This document shows, piece by piece, positions 10,311 to 21,850 of a DNA stretch of 64,000 nt. A program made the position numbers and the translations under genes. The stretch comes from Acanthosepion pharaonis (taxonomy: Eukaryota; Mollusca; Cephalopoda; Sepiida; Sepiidae), in NCBI GenBank assembly GCA_903632075.3, contig CAHIKZ030005577.1, positions 558,001 through 622,000 of the forward strand, written 5' to 3'. How positions within the stretch are numbered: position 1 is the stretch's first letter; each line of letters opens with the position of its first letter. A model generated the notes under the pieces. The model worked only from the letters and a program-made list of their open reading frames with translations. It was not told the origin of the DNA and searched no databases.

Positions 10311-11169
10311 GAACAGAAATTAAGAACTTAATGGTTGAGGTAACTCTTAAATGACATGAATCATGAACAAAGATTTGGGTTTATTTTGTGCAAAAAATGC
10401 ATAAGCCTTGTATAAGTTATATAACATTATTATATAATATATGGTTTTCATGCAAACATGAATTTTATCTGGTCACATTTATTTTAAAGTGCAGCGAAAC
10501 ATTTTGGCTTTCTCGTGTTTTGAACAAAAAATACTTGGAATTCTCATCTTTCCCACGTACAAAAAATTTTTCCTATAATTTTTCTCTTTTGACAAAAATC
10601 ACAAAATTTAATCCACCAATTTCTTTTGGCCTTTCAATGTTTAATGTAATACGACTGTAGAGATAGCCTTTAAGGATAAATTCTCCCACTACCTACTTCT
10701 CTGCAACCAAATAAGTTAACAGGAGATAATCAAGAAAAAGAAAAATACTGACAGTTTGTTTGAATATATCCTTTAAAGAAGGACATTCCCAGCTAATCTG
10801 GGATGTACTTTAAACCTACATCTAAGGATTCAGTTTTAACTAGCATTCAGAAAAGTAACTTCTATTAAGATAAGAGTTCAAACTGAGAATTATGAATTTC
10901 TATAATTAAAAAAATAACAAGTCATATGAAAGACATGAGAATAAAATGGCAAAACAAGGAGTCAAAAAATGTTACAACAATCAAAAGTTTATTTAGAGTT
11001 CATTCAAATATCAATTGACATGTTATCATCCAAATGTTACAATTAGATGAATTGGTATAAAATCATACAAAGTTGGAGCCTTTTCTTGACTAAAATCTTG
11101 AGATGAGAAAATATGTTCAAACATCTATTATAGTTGATAACTTTCCAGAAATTGCAGAATCTGCAATGT
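10311..11169. other. AT-rich interval, no gene seen
   Basis: A 90-residue open frame (10388-10660) has no recognisable domain. Around 10900-11040 the sequence resembles the repeat at 44.85-45.0 and 45.57-45.74 kb (AATAAAATGGCAAA, later TTATCATCCAAAT). Confidence 0.5.
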
Positions 11170-11600
11170 TACTGGTCCTGATTTAGCATCTTGGCTTCAT
11201 TCAATTTCCGACCACTGTAACTTCCCTGTGACTTTTTATATATATTTTCATGTAATTCTGATTAGATTTCTTCTTTGGCTTTTCAGAAATCTGAGTGCAA
11301 TCAGTTTGGCAGCTAGGTTTCATTATTTCATGGGTGAATTTTTTACATGTAACTAAGTTCTGTTCCAATAGTTTCTTCTCTCAGACTTCCTGCTTGTGGA
11401 ACTTCCTTTTGGCCTTCTTATCAACTATGATCTTGAAAACTTTCAATGCAACTTCAATCATCATCTGTCTCCTTGAAAACCGTTCTTTTATTTTCCTCTC
11501 TCCTCAATGAAGTTTTCTACAGATTTGTTCACTTGCAGTAATCTCACCCCTGCATCTTACTGGATTTATCACCTTTCTTGGGGTGAAATTACTGAGAAAG
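11170..11600 (+). pseudogene. LINE RT C-terminal fragment
   Basis: Frames in this stretch recover NSFFSQTSCLWNFL and a following FN-type tail, the decayed version of SNSFFSCTSHLWNSLP at 43.1 kb minus. It lies just 3' of zinc-finger gene 1 in the opposite orientation. Confidence 0.6.
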
Positions 11601-11705
11601 AAAAATTTAAACTAAAACCTTTCTTCACTGCAAAGTCTTACACAGTTTTACTTATGATGTCCATATTAGAGAGTATCTATTATGTATAGTTTTCAAAGTT
11701 CAGAT

Positions 11706-12722
11706 CTAAAAATGCTGTCCCACACTGTGCTCATGAACAGGGTTTTTCCAGTGTGTTTGCATGTGTGTTTTTACATGTGAATTCTGTGAAAATGCTGATC
11801 CACACACTTCACAAGAAAATGGTTTGTCTCCTGTATGTAATCTCATGTGTATTTTTAAGCAGGAATTATCTGCAAATGCTGATCCACACACTTGACAAGA
11901 AACTGGTTTCTCTCCTGTATGTATTCGCATGTGATTCCTCAGTGAGGAACTAACTGAAAATGTTGACCCACACAGTGTACATGAATAAGGTTTCTCTCCA
12001 GTATGTGTTCGCATGTGTACTTTTAAATATGACTTCCGAGAAAATGTTGATCCACACACTTGACAAGAAAATGGTCTCTCTCCTGTATGTATTCGCAGGT
12101 GTTGTTTTAAACAGGAATTCTCTGAAAATGCTGATCCACACACAGTGCAAGAATAAGGTTTCTCACCAGTGTGTGTTCTCATGTGTACTTTTAAATGTGA
12201 ACTCTGTGAAAATGTCGATCCACACACTTGACAAGAATATGGTTTTTCTCCAGTGTGTATACGCATGTGGTTTTTTAAATGACAAGTTTGTGAGAAAGCT
12301 GATCCACAAACTTCACAAGAATATTTTTTCTCCCCTGTGTGTATTCGTGTGTGTTTTTCTAAATGTGATTTCTGTGAAAATGTTGATCCACACACTTGAC
12401 AAGAAAATGGTTTTTCTCCTGTATGTATATGCATGTGATTTCTTAAACTGGTATTCACTGAAAATGCTGATCCACACACATTACAAGAATATGGTTTTTC
12501 TCCAGTGTGAATACGCATGTGATTTTTTAAATGACAAGTCTGTGAAAACGCTGATCCACAAACTTCACAAGAATATTTTTTCTCTCCCGTGTGTATTCGC
12601 ATGTGTTTTTTCAGTGTGGAACTAAGATCAAATCTTGATCCACACACTGTACATAAATATGGTTTCTCTCTTGTATGTGTTTGCATTTGTACTGTTAAAT
12701 GTGAAAATATTGATCCACACAA
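11706..12722 (-). CDS. C2H2 zinc-finger protein 1 (11 fingers)
   Basis: A 338-residue uninterrupted frame made almost wholly of 28-residue C2H2 units (C-x2-C-x3-F-x5-L-x2-H-x3-H) joined by HTGEKP(F/Y) linkers. Eleven units keep all four zinc ligands. Fingers 2 and 5 (residues 49-76 and 133-160) are identical in sequence, and fingers 6-7 resemble 8-9, indicating recent internal duplication. The annotated Met lies inside a decayed finger with a three-residue deletion and a Gln in place of the first His. Upstream in frame are stops, so the true start may lie here or in a 5' exon. After finger 11 small deletions shift the frame; a twelfth finger is readable in another frame but carries a stop. 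There is no KRAB, BTB or SCAN domain. A nuclear, sequence-specific DNA-binding role is inferred from the family; the target is unknown. Confidence 0.85.
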   Translation of the reverse strand: MCGSIFSHLTVQMQTHTREKPYLCTVCGSRFDLSSTLKKHMRIHTGEKKYSCEVCGSAFSQTCHLKNHMRIHTGEKPYSCNVCGSAFSVNTSLRNHMHIHTGEKPFSCQVCGSTFSQKSHLEKHTRIHTGEKKYSCEVCGSAFSQTCHLKNHMRIHTGEKPYSCQVCGSTFSQSSHLKVHMRTHTGEKPYSCTVCGSAFSENSCLKQHLRIHTGERPFSCQVCGSTFSRKSYLKVHMRTHTGEKPYSCTLCGSTFSVSSSLRNHMRIHTGEKPVSCQVCGSAFADNSCLKIHMRLHTGDKPFSCEVCGSAFSQNSHVKTHMQTHWKNPVHEHSVGQHF

Positions 12723-13048
12723 CTGACAAAAAAATGTCTTCTCTCAAGTGTGAGCTTACATGTCTCTTTTAAAATTTAAACTCCGTGAAAAAGATGATCT
12801 GCCATCTTCACAAGAGGAGTGTTACTCTCTAGTTTAAATTTGCATTAGTCTTTGGGAGTATCAATTCCCAAAACTGCTCCTGTACAACTTGGTACAAAAT
12901 TCTCTTTTTTTGTGATTGTGTTTATTCAAACATGAAAGCTGTCAAAATGTAGATTCATATGTTTGTTAGAATTTTTTCTGTTTTTTGGCACAAGATTTTA
13001 TATGTCTATTCAAATGTGAAAATTGTTAGTATCCATGACTGTTGATAT
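12723..13048 (-). pseudogene. 5' part of zinc-finger gene 1 exon 2: decayed fingers after a 3' splice site
   Basis: Reading on the minus strand, TTCATTCACAG ends at 13049. It is followed by ATATCAACAGTCATGG and a stretch that in one frame reads FSHLNRHIKSCAKKQ, an old finger remnant of C2HC type. Further remnants with stops (an HT-stop-EK linker) lead into the open array. The same layout precedes genes 2 and 3. A stop two codons before FSHLNRH occurs at the same place in all three, so this stretch was already non-coding, or 5' UTR, before the genes duplicated. A short ATG frame (13036) ends after eight codons. Confidence 0.6.
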
Positions 13049-13189
13049 CTGTGAATGAAGACATTATTAAAGAAACTAGGAACTAATGCATTATTTGAAA
13101 AATACAATTAAGATAATCCAGTAGTGTTTCAATGAATTGCAGTATGTCACATAATTCATGTTTATGTTATAAATAAAATTTTTATGCAA

Positions 13190-13370
13190 GTTTTTTCTTT
13201 TCAGTGTGTGCTTCTATGTCTCTTTTCAAAATTAACTTCTTTTATAAAACTAATCTGGCCACTTGACAAGAGGAGTTTTTACTATCTAATGTGTATTTGA
13301 ATGAGGATTTGAAAATGATGTTATCTGTCGATTCGAATGTGAGAATTGCTATTTCTCCATGATTATGAAT
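13190..13370 (-). pseudogene. Detached duplicate of the zinc-finger gene 5' remnant
   Basis: Parallels 12740-13050: the ATGTCTCTTTT and ACTTGACAAGAGGAG stretches and the CTCCATGATTATGAATAT end are all present. It is a partial tandem copy of the upstream decayed-finger segment, with no open frame. Confidence 0.6.
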
Positions 13371-13399
13371 ATTTTTTTGATTTGTTTTCTATGGCTTAT

Positions 13400-13775
13400 C
13401 AACTCTTGGCAGTTTAAAGCCAGAAAATATTTTTAGATTGCAAGAATATCTTTTTTCTTGTTTTTGAGATAATAATGGTTTAGTGCTACAAGTCTTATGA
13501 ATTAATCCATAGATGGAAATTGAAGAGGTGGATTCATGCTTTTACCAAGAATATTTGCAATAAGTGAATATAATGAACCCAACGGGAATTGGAACTTGGC
13601 TCTCCGATTAACAATACCAAGTCATTATCCATTACACCATTCATATAGTCAAGCATACAGCACTTGGTATTCCTAAGCAGTCAGCCATCTAGGTACTGAC
13701 CAGGCTCAATATTGCTTCATTTCAGTGATCCTATGAGAACCAGTGTTTCAACATGATGTGGACATAAGCATGGAT
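13400..13775 (-). mobile_element. Composite 5S rRNA/tRNA SINE, copy 2
   Basis: One of the clearest copies. The plus strand from 13655 to 13770 (TACAGCACTTGGTATTCCTA...GCCATCTAGGTACTGACCAGGCTC...TTGCTTCATTTCAGTGATCC) is the reverse complement of a 5S rRNA. It adjoins a tRNA-like part (13560-13640, GGAATTGGAACTTGGCTCTC and a CCATTACACCA A-box side) and a 3' tail with TTTAAAGCCAGAAAATATT. Orientation is minus, with the 5S head first. It sits in the presumed intron of gene 1. Confidence 0.85.
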
Positions 13776-14073
13776 ATCTGTCAATCAAGAAAAAAAAACT
13801 TATTAATTATTTGCAAAATATAATTCTTGTTCAATATGTAATTCATGTTTGTGTCACAATATATGTCACATAATTCATGTCATGAAGAAAATCAATGCTA
13901 TTACTGTTCAGAAATACAGAAATTTTACATTTTTTGTCAGGAAAAAATCCCTCTATTCATAAACATGCACATATTTTGTTAAAAATTGTAACGCGCCCAA
14001 CAAACATTGATGACCTATAGTCACCACTGGTCTTTAGTTGGTCACCTAAACTCTATACAGTAATGCTCTAGTC

Positions 14074-14160
14074 CAGTGATTCATAACCTTTTTTGAGTTA
14101 CAGAACACTTGAGTCATGGATCTCTATAAGAACTAGTCCTTCACAGACAAACAGATACTC
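14074..14160 (+). repeat. Possible hAT-type terminal fragment
   Basis: CAGTGATTCATAACCTTTTTTGAGTTACAGAACAC resembles the CAGTGGTTC(T)CAACC-type ends of hAT elements. No matching right end or target duplication was found. Confidence 0.35.
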
Positions 14161-14532
14161 AGAATTAGATTGGTCTTTTACAACACATAAATGCATTTCT
14201 CCATACCGCACACTACACACTCATCACTTTTCAGCCAGCCATTCTTGAAAGAAATTGTGATTGTGCAGAGAATGATGACCAGTTTAAATAGTAAACATGG
14301 ACTCAACAGCAAGTCAAGAGATGCCTAGCAGTTGGCACTCTAAGTAGTGGCTGCATACATTTTTTTTCAATTAATGGCAGGATATATTTTCTTTTATTTC
14401 TTTCAATAGGAAACTGTTGATTGGGACAAGAGCTGTATAGTGAATATAAATGTTAATTCCTATCTATGGAGTTTATTTCTGTATATCACCATAAGCAACA
14501 TACTCATTATGAGATTTACAGAATATATATCC

Positions 14533-14815
14533 AGTTCACACTCAACCCTGGTCTTTTGAACAGGAATAGCAGTTTATTTCTGGTTTCTTGTTTAGAATTG
14601 GGTTTCTGGTTCCTTCTAAAAATTTATTTCAACTCTAACATCTCCTAAAAATATTATCTACTATTTATTTTTTATTCAATGGGATGAATAGGTTTGCTTA
14701 TCATCTGGGTTACACTCCACCCAAGTCATTTGAACGGGAGTATAGGTTTATCCCTTGTTTTCTGTTTAGGATTGAATTTCCAGTTCCTTCTAAAGTATCA
14801 TTCTCTTTCACTCCC
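14533..14815. repeat. Two-copy tandem repeat, period about 175 bp
   Basis: 14533-14640 and 14708-14815 align: CACTC-AACCC, TTTGAACAGGAATA and GGTTCCTTCTAAA against ACTCCACCC, TTTGAACGGGAGTA and AGTTCCTTCTAAA. The overlapping 60- and 68-residue frames are probably fortuitous. Confidence 0.65.
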
Positions 14816-15521
14816 AGTAACAATTTGCATATTAGTGGCAATATCAACTTCCTTGGGATGAACTGTTTAAAAAACAAAACTCTAATCTAAATACAGAAAA
14901 TTTCTATTCCACTTAAGTTTTATTTATCAGAAACAAAAGGGTATTGTATTATTCATCAAAATATCAGAACTTTTCACACTAAAATTTAACAAATAAAAGG
15001 ATGTCAAGCCTTCACCTGCTAAATGGTTGACTGATTTTGTTTAGTGGCATGTCAACCTTCATGTGTTATTTAATGCCAACACTTTTATGGCTTCAATTAA
15101 ATATATTTTGAATGCAACTGTATGCTTTCAGCTACAGATAAAATGTATTGTTGGTGTTTTTTTAATATAAAATGTACACCTGGTATTTTTAATATAAAAA
15201 TATATTTTTATCCTTTCATAGTGATTTTTGGGGGAGGGGGGAGTCATTATTTGCCCATAGCTGGGACCCTAACAGGTGCTACCAATGCAGGTCAGGGTGG
15301 ACCAGGGCACATCAGCAATTAAAAGATGGTTATGATTATCAATTATGTGATAATCATGATGATTAAGTCAAAAATCAAATTTTATTGTTTGTGTTCAATC
15401 AATATTAATAATGAATATAATGGAGTTAACACCAGTTGAAATATCACAGAGAAATATTTGATAGTAATACATAAACATTTAGTACTTGGCAATCTTTAAT
15501 CATTGTACCTGCAATAAAATG
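14816..15521. other. Intron-like interval, no gene seen
   Basis: AT-rich, with a short G-rich stretch (TTTTTGGGGGAGGGGGGAG near 15224) and a local inverted motif (TGATTATCAATTATGTGATAATCATGATGATTA near 15330). No domain is recognised in the 66-residue frame at 15122-15322. Confidence 0.5.
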
Positions 15522-16262
15522 ATGTTTCAAAAAGTCGATTTTTTCCCTTGACACTGTTAACTACCTTGGCAATGTTTGTTGTTTTAAAAAGTGATATTTA
15601 GAATTTTAATAAAATAAATTTATAAATTTTCTTTGTCCTTTGAGAATTTACAACAAGAATATTATTAAATACTATTAGATTGTTTATTTACAATAAGAAT
15701 AATATTATGCTTATGACTTTCAAAAAAATGTAAGCCAGCTAATTCAATGCACTGTTTATCATTTAACAATTTATAAAGGAATAAATCTAAAAATATTTAT
15801 TCATAAATTTATGAAAAATGTCTGAACAAGAAAATTTAAATAAATAGATAATGACAAGCAACTGTAATTGCAGTTACTCATTATTTGTTTATAAATTTTG
15901 AAAGAATGCATTTTCAGTGCATTTCTTTTATGTAAGCAATTCTTTGAAACTTTCATAAAATTATAAATAAAAAAGTTGTTTTCATAGTAATTTATGAAAA
16001 GTAAATAAAATAAATATTGCATTGTAGATGGTTTATATATTTTGATAATTCTGTAATTATTTAAAATATTTTTTCTTTTCACATTTATTTCTTTATAAAA
16101 TCATAAATAATAAATCGTTCTTTATAAACAATAAATAATAAACATGGCATTGTACTTGGTTCACACATTTTTATAATCTTGTAAATAAATGTTGCCGATG
16201 GAGTGAATGCAATACAAAATAATAGCAGTGTCAAGGGAAAACCTGTCATTTTTGACACACCT
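15522..16262. mobile_element. AT-rich MITE with TGTNTCAAAAA...CCCTTGACACTG ends
   Basis: The left end TTTCAAAAAGTCGATTTTTTCCCTTGACACTG and the right end, whose complement reads GTGTCAAAAATGACAGGTTTTCCCTTGACACTGC, are imperfect inverted repeats about 740 bp apart. The interior is rich in ATTTATAAA and TTATTTA motifs and is itself quasi-palindromic. Relatives are at 26213-27046, 35085-35595 and, as parts, 5210, 36645 and 43980. No coding capacity. Confidence 0.65.
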
Positions 16263-16269
16263 TTTACAA

Positions 16270-17565
16270 ATTCCCACTGAAGTAGGTATCTCCACAGAAA
16301 CAGGCTACCTAATTTTTAAAAATGAAAAATCTTTCTTGAACCATTTATTTTAGTTTTAATTTCAAGCTAATAGATTAAATTTAATATTTCCAATAAGCAA
16401 AATACTTTCCTGTATTTGAAAAGTAATTTTGATTGACTGGAAAGAGATTTTGTTTTGAAATCTCCAAAAATTGCTGATTTTAGTGTCATTTTTAGTCATC
16501 TTTCATCACAATATAATTTTATTTATTAAAAACTTTTTCAAAAATAACAATATGTACTTTTCTGAAACTTTATTTGAAGAATATTAGCTTATTTAAAGTT
16601 TAATTCATCTGATTTCAAACAAATATTACTTGAGTTTAAAATATTGCAGAAATGCATTTTTTAACATGGTAATAGCTGTTTCTTTAAAGTGTTGACAAGT
16701 TGACTGACAGATGGAAGTTTGTCTAATTTTTTTCTACTGTGAAGATATCTGCAAAAATAACTTGAGGAATATAATATGAGCACATTTTTTATATAATTTT
16801 TAACTATCCATTAATCTTGAAAATTTGTAAAAATATTCTCTGCAATCTTTTACTGAATTCTGGCTACAAATTTACTATAGTTATATAATTTTCTGATAAT
16901 GTTGTGTATAGACTTCCATATTTACAAAATTCGGCACATTTATACAAAAAAAAAAAAAAAAAAAAAAAAATCAAAAATCTTAAATTATTGGTCAATTTAT
17001 GGTTAGTAAATATAGTTTTTATTTAATAACAATATCACCTAACTGGTACAAAGTAATTTGAAATTTTATAAATTATTCTAAATTAAAAAAAAAAAATGAA
17101 ATTCTAGTAAAAATTCATTATTCATTGGAAATTTTTGTTCTTAAGACAGTAGTATTCATAATATATCTAATTAAATAATGTCTTTTTTATTGCATTGGTT
17201 TAGTTTATAATTCAGTGCATATTTTTGGTAACAAGGGATCCTGTTTTAAAAAAAAAAAAAAAAAAAATGAGGATTTGATTTCTTCAAGGAGTTCTGGTGT
17301 TAACTAATATAAACATTAAGCAGTACAAAATTAATTTCATAAAAGTAAATAAGTGGTTATATATATATAGTTAAGTTATGAAGAATTTGGTAAACCGAAT
17401 TGGTAAATCCAAGGAGGATGAAATTATTTTAGATATTAATATAGATGAATTCATTGTTACCGTAGTTTTCTTCCTATATCGTGAATCACAATGTGTCGGG
17501 TAAATGAACTATTGCAATTTTAAATATTTCGTTAATATGTTCTCGATAAATAAACATATTTATTA
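16270..17565. other. hAT-related debris and simple repeats in the gene 1 intron
   Basis: 16306-16430 is shared with 20330-20470 (direct) and 53130-53280 (inverted): a CTTCTTGAA...AGCTAATAGATTAAATTT stretch. Poly-A runs lie at 16947-16970 and 17251-17268. No gene seen. Confidence 0.5.
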
Positions 17566-17573
17566 CAATAGTA

Positions 17574-19406
17574 TAGGCTTGTCCCAGGTAACGCTAAAAA
17601 AGTGGTATACCCTGGAGAAAAAAGGTCCCCAAATCGATGAAAAAAATTTTAACGTGTAAATGTTTATGTTAAAATCAAAGAGGGAAGACCAAAGTATTTT
17701 TTGAATATTTTTTCAGATTTTTTTAATCCTTCCTATAAATTTTTAAAATTTTTTTAAAGAATTCGTTTTTCTTGAATAAAAAAAAAATTAGTAAATTCGA
17801 CTTATCGGCCATTTCTGGCTGAATTCTGTAAACAAAAAAATCAAAATTAGTTAAAAAAATCAATTAAAATTCAATTACACCTTTTTTTTTGTCATCTTAG
17901 GAAATTTAGAATGATTAAAGTATACTTAATGTAATTTGAAAGAAACATTACTTACTTTTTTAGTAGAAAATTTTTTAATGGAGATATTTCCAACCGTGGT
18001 ACTCGTGCGAATGCGTGATTGAAGGGTTTAATTGATGGGTGTCAATATATTGACAACTTATGTCAAGGGAATTTATCGTACGGTAGCGCAGAAGTGATGT
18101 AATTCGTTCTAATTTTAAGTGAACCTGGTTAGTAAATTAAAAAAAAAAAAAAAAAATAACTTTCAATTTTTTTTTTTAACGTTTGAAGAAAAATTTCTGC
18201 ACTGAAAATAACATTTAAATTGTGAAAAAAAATCAAATTTTACAAGTAAAAATGAAACAGTAACAACATTTTTTTAAATTGAGTTATACATATTTTATTT
18301 ATTAACAAAATTAATATTGAAATGCTATGCAATCGATTTCAAATTTTGCTTTGTTGTTAACTGAATGAATGCAAAGTAATTTCTGAAGTAAAAAAACTTG
18401 CTTCTATCTAGGGAAACAACTCTACCTCACGTGACGTTATTTCAAAGTTGTGCATCCATACTTTCGTTGGAGACGATTTTAAATACAATTTTGGAATATT
18501 AAAAAATTATTTTAAAAATATTCACGGTTGTCAGATTTTAATAAGCTTTCAAATTTATGATCTATAAGAAGTAGAGAACATAATATGTCATTTCCATAAG
18601 GCTTTATAAAGAAACTTAATTTTAAAATATATAACAACATTTTGTCATATTGTGTATTTAAAATAGAAAAAAAAGAAAAAATTACTGTAAAAATTCATTT
18701 TTCATCAAAATTTTTTTTTTTTTCAGATAAGAATTACCTTAGTATATGTTATTCAGAAAAGTCATAAAAAGTTTTTTAAATTAAATATTGTGTCAGTTTT
18801 ATTGGGTTTTGTATTTCTACAATTGAGGTAAAAGTTTGGACAATTTTGCACATTTTTTTACCAAGAAAAAAAAAAAAAAAAAATCGATGATTTAGAATCT
18901 TCAGAGTCTTGTGCATTTAATTGAAAAAACAAATTCAGGCTTTGAAAATAAATTTTTGAAGTTTTCATAAAATTAAGTTCGAGGGGTGTAACAGATATAA
19001 AAAAATATATATTTATACCATGACTTTCAAAAAGACAAACATTTCTAAAATAATTTCATTCATTTGTGAATAAGTTCTGAAAGTTTCATTAAAATCCAAC
19101 AAGTACTTGATTTTTGCAAGATTTTCCAAATCAATGTGTTTTTTTCAACTGAAAACAGGGAAAAACAAGTAATGTTAATTAATATTATCTAATTTTTGAC
19201 TTAAAAAAAAAAAACCCAAGATTTTCAACCTAAATTTAAAAAATGCTGCAAATGAAAAAAAATTTTTTTTAAAATAATTAAAAAATACCTTGGTCTTCCC
19301 TCTTTATTTTAACATACATTTACACATTAAAATTTTTTTTTATCAATTTGAGGACCTTTTTTCTCCAGGGTATACCACTTTTTTAGCGTTACCTGGGACA
19401 ACCCTA
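17574..19406. mobile_element. Non-autonomous hAT-type element with perfect 8-bp target duplication
   Basis: The element begins TAGGCTTGTCCCAGGTAACG and ends CGTTACCTGGGACAACCCTA. The terminal inverted repeats run about 130 bp (TAACGCTAAAAAAGTGGTATACCC and on through the GACCAA(A/G)GTATTTTT stretch). Immediately outside both ends is CAATAGTA (17566-17573 and 19407-19414), an exact 8-bp duplication. TAGGG-type termini plus an 8-bp duplication place it in the hAT superfamily. The 1833-bp body has no transposase. A second, inverted copy lies at 56060-57809. Confidence 0.9.
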
Positions 19407-19414
19407 CAATAGTA

Positions 19415-20138
19415 GTTAACTTGTACTAAATCCCTAAACTAGTTAATTAAAAAATTAAATACTGAATTTACTTCCAATTTTTTAGACACCTAATTTTCTA
19501 TCAAACATTGTAATCTATCTTTTACATAATTTTGTTCAAACAAAATTACAACTTCTTTTCGATTCACTTCCGTCTCCCCTCCCCTCTTTACCATAAAAAT
19601 CTTTTGAATATGTCTTTTTTCCCCTTTTTCTCTCTTTCGATTCACTTTCCTCCCCCCTCTCTTTGCCATAAAATGTTTTTTTTTTTTTGAATACGTCTGG
19701 GCCTTTCCCCCCTTTTTCTCTCTTTCGATTCACTTCCCTCTCCCCCTCCCTCTTTGCAATAAAACGCTTTTTTTCCACTTTTTCTTTCTTTTTCCCTTTA
19801 CTTTATTTCCTTTTTTCACTATTCCTATATATCACTTCCTTTTTCTTTTACCACATAAATAGGTCAAGGTTAGGTCACTCCTCCTACCCCAATTTAAGGC
19901 TTATTTAAGAGAGATGTAAATTTAACCCTCACTATATTTTGTATTGTCTCTTTAACCGCCACCTTCACCCTCCCTGTTTAATTACAAAAATTACACTACC
20001 CATCAATTTCTAATCACATTTTTCCTCTCATTTCATTGTTGGAAGTGTTACCGGATGATCCGAAATCCTTTAAAAAGGATTTTGGTGAAATAAATTATTG
20101 TAATGGTACCTTAAAGTGTCTGTTGTTCATTAAAAATT

Positions 20139-20141
<3 letters not shown>
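19415..20141. other. Pyrimidine-rich tandem block and intron-like sequence
   Basis: 19550-19780 holds three imperfect copies, 50-90 bp apart, of a unit with TTCGATTCACTTCC...CCTCTTTGCCATAAAA(C/T) and CCCCTTTTTCTCTC, giving a strongly strand-biased C/T-rich tract. The arginine- and lysine-rich minus-strand frame over it (19536-19778) is a composition artefact. No gene seen. Confidence 0.6.

Positions 20142-20183
<42 letters not shown>
20142..20183. repeat. (TA)n microsatellite
   Basis: About 42 bases of TA alternation immediately left of a hAT-related fragment. Confidence 0.95.
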
Positions 20184-20185
<2 letters not shown>

Positions 20186-21350
20186 AAGATTTTCTAAAAA
20201 CGAAACCTTTTGAAAATAATTTCATTCATTTATGATTAAGTCCTGAATTTTTTATTAAAATCTGACAATTATTTGATTTTTGCAAGAATTTCCAAATCAA
20301 TGTATACTAGGTGTTCTCTAAAAATTTGCTATACCTAAGATTTAAATGTATTTTCATAAATGAAAAATCCTTCTTGAAGTTTTCTTTTTAGTCTCAATTG
20401 AAAGCTAAAGGATTAAATTTTCTAATTCCAGAAAGCAAAATACCTGGGTGTATTTCAAATAGAAATTAGAATGTTTTTTAGTTTTTTTTTTTTTTTTTTT
20501 TTGACAGTTTTCATAAAATTTAGTAAGGGGTGGGTAAAATTAACCATGATTTTCTAAAAAAAACAGACATTTCTAAAATAATTTCATTCATTTTTGAAGG
20601 AGTTCAGAAAGTTTCATTAATATCCGACAATTATTTGATTTTTGCAAGAATTTCCAAATTAATGTTTATCAACTGAAAAAAGTGCCAAAATAAAAAAAAC
20701 GATTTTAACCAAAATTTCGAACGTGATAGAAAGGATTGAAGATTTTTTTTTAAAATAATTAAAAAATACTTTCTTTTCTATTAAAAAATACAAATAATAT
20801 TTTGATGATAAAACATTGTTTTTATTAAGTTTGGGGGCTTTTTTCATCATGCTATGCTGTTTTTTCAGCGAATTATTGAACATATCTATGCTGAACAAAT
20901 GCCCCAAACTTAGTGAAAATTCTTATTGATTTCTGCAAGAATTCCCAAAACACTTGCTTTTCACTGCTTAAAAAAAAACAAACAAACAAAAAAAAAAAAA
21001 ACACTAAAATTTGCTATGCTAAGTGAGTCCATCCGCTTACACAAGAAAAAAAGATATTTTTTTAACCAAAATTTCGAATGTTTAAAATTGAAAAATTTAA
21101 TAAAATAAGAAAATAAAATATTTTGGTCTTTCCTTAGAAAGATTTTGACGATAAAACTTATTTTTGGTGGGGGCATTTGTTCGGCACCACATATCAAAGC
21201 CATTATCTCTGATGTTCCAAAAATAATGTAAGAATAAGTCAAGAATTTTAATTAAAATTCGACAATTACCTGATTTTTGTAAGAATTTTAAAATTCAAAT
21301 TTCCCATACGGAGTTATGGTCCCACGTCGATGCCAAAAGAAAGATTTTTA
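20184..21350. mobile_element. Fragments of hAT-type non-autonomous elements
   Basis: Repeated internal segments seen in the 17.6-19.4 and 54.1-57.8 kb elements recur here two or three times: ATTAATATCCGACAATTATTTGATTTTTGCAAGAATTT, AAAATTTCGAA(C/T)GT and GATGATAAAACATTG. A terminal-like TTTCATCATGCTATGCTGTTTTTTCAGCGA occurs at about 20842-20872. Several nested or tandem copies are likely; boundaries cannot be fixed by eye. Confidence 0.55.
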
Positions 21351-21371
21351 ATCAAATTTTCAAAGGTTTAT

Positions 21372-21403
<32 letters not shown>

Positions 21404-21850
21404 ATAGGATTATTTTTATTTTTTTTTTAAATCATAAAATCCTTTGAATTTTCCTCTTTAACGTAAAGATGTTAACGATAAAACTTCGTTTTATTACGTT
21501 TCGGGGGCATTTTTTAATCAGGCATGCACATTTTTTTACCGAATCTTTGGAAGTATGACGAATTTAATGATGAAATGAGTTAACTTAAAAAGGTCAAAGT
21601 TTTGTTGGCAACACGGTTACATTTTTATTTATTCTTCCGAATTTGCATTATTTGTAAACAATTTTCAAATCAGGATTCGTCTACTTGCTTGTAAATAAAA
21701 ATTACGAGCAAGTCTTTTAAAAATGGTTCAACAAGAGAAAATGATTTTGTATATTTCGACTTCTTATCTTGTTTAAGTAAAATTAAAAATGCGTTCCTTA
21801 AAAATACGCACAATTAATAGAGAAAAAATTTAAAAGGGTGTTAAACTTAC

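Noticed and set aside
10388..10660. 90-residue open frame as a small gene
   Set aside because: AT-rich composition, no domain, and part of an interval with repeat similarity.
11960..12625. Long plus-strand open frame over gene 1, and its equivalents at 33036-33782 and 50508-51254
   Set aside because: Antisense of the 84-bp-periodic zinc-finger arrays; repeats of a VCLLYVFACVFLN-type peptide follow the finger period and have no independent coding evidence.
19536..19778. Basic 80-residue protein (EKKRFIAKREGEREVNRKRE)
   Set aside because: Translation of a tandem C/T-rich tract on the opposite strand; no start or domain support.
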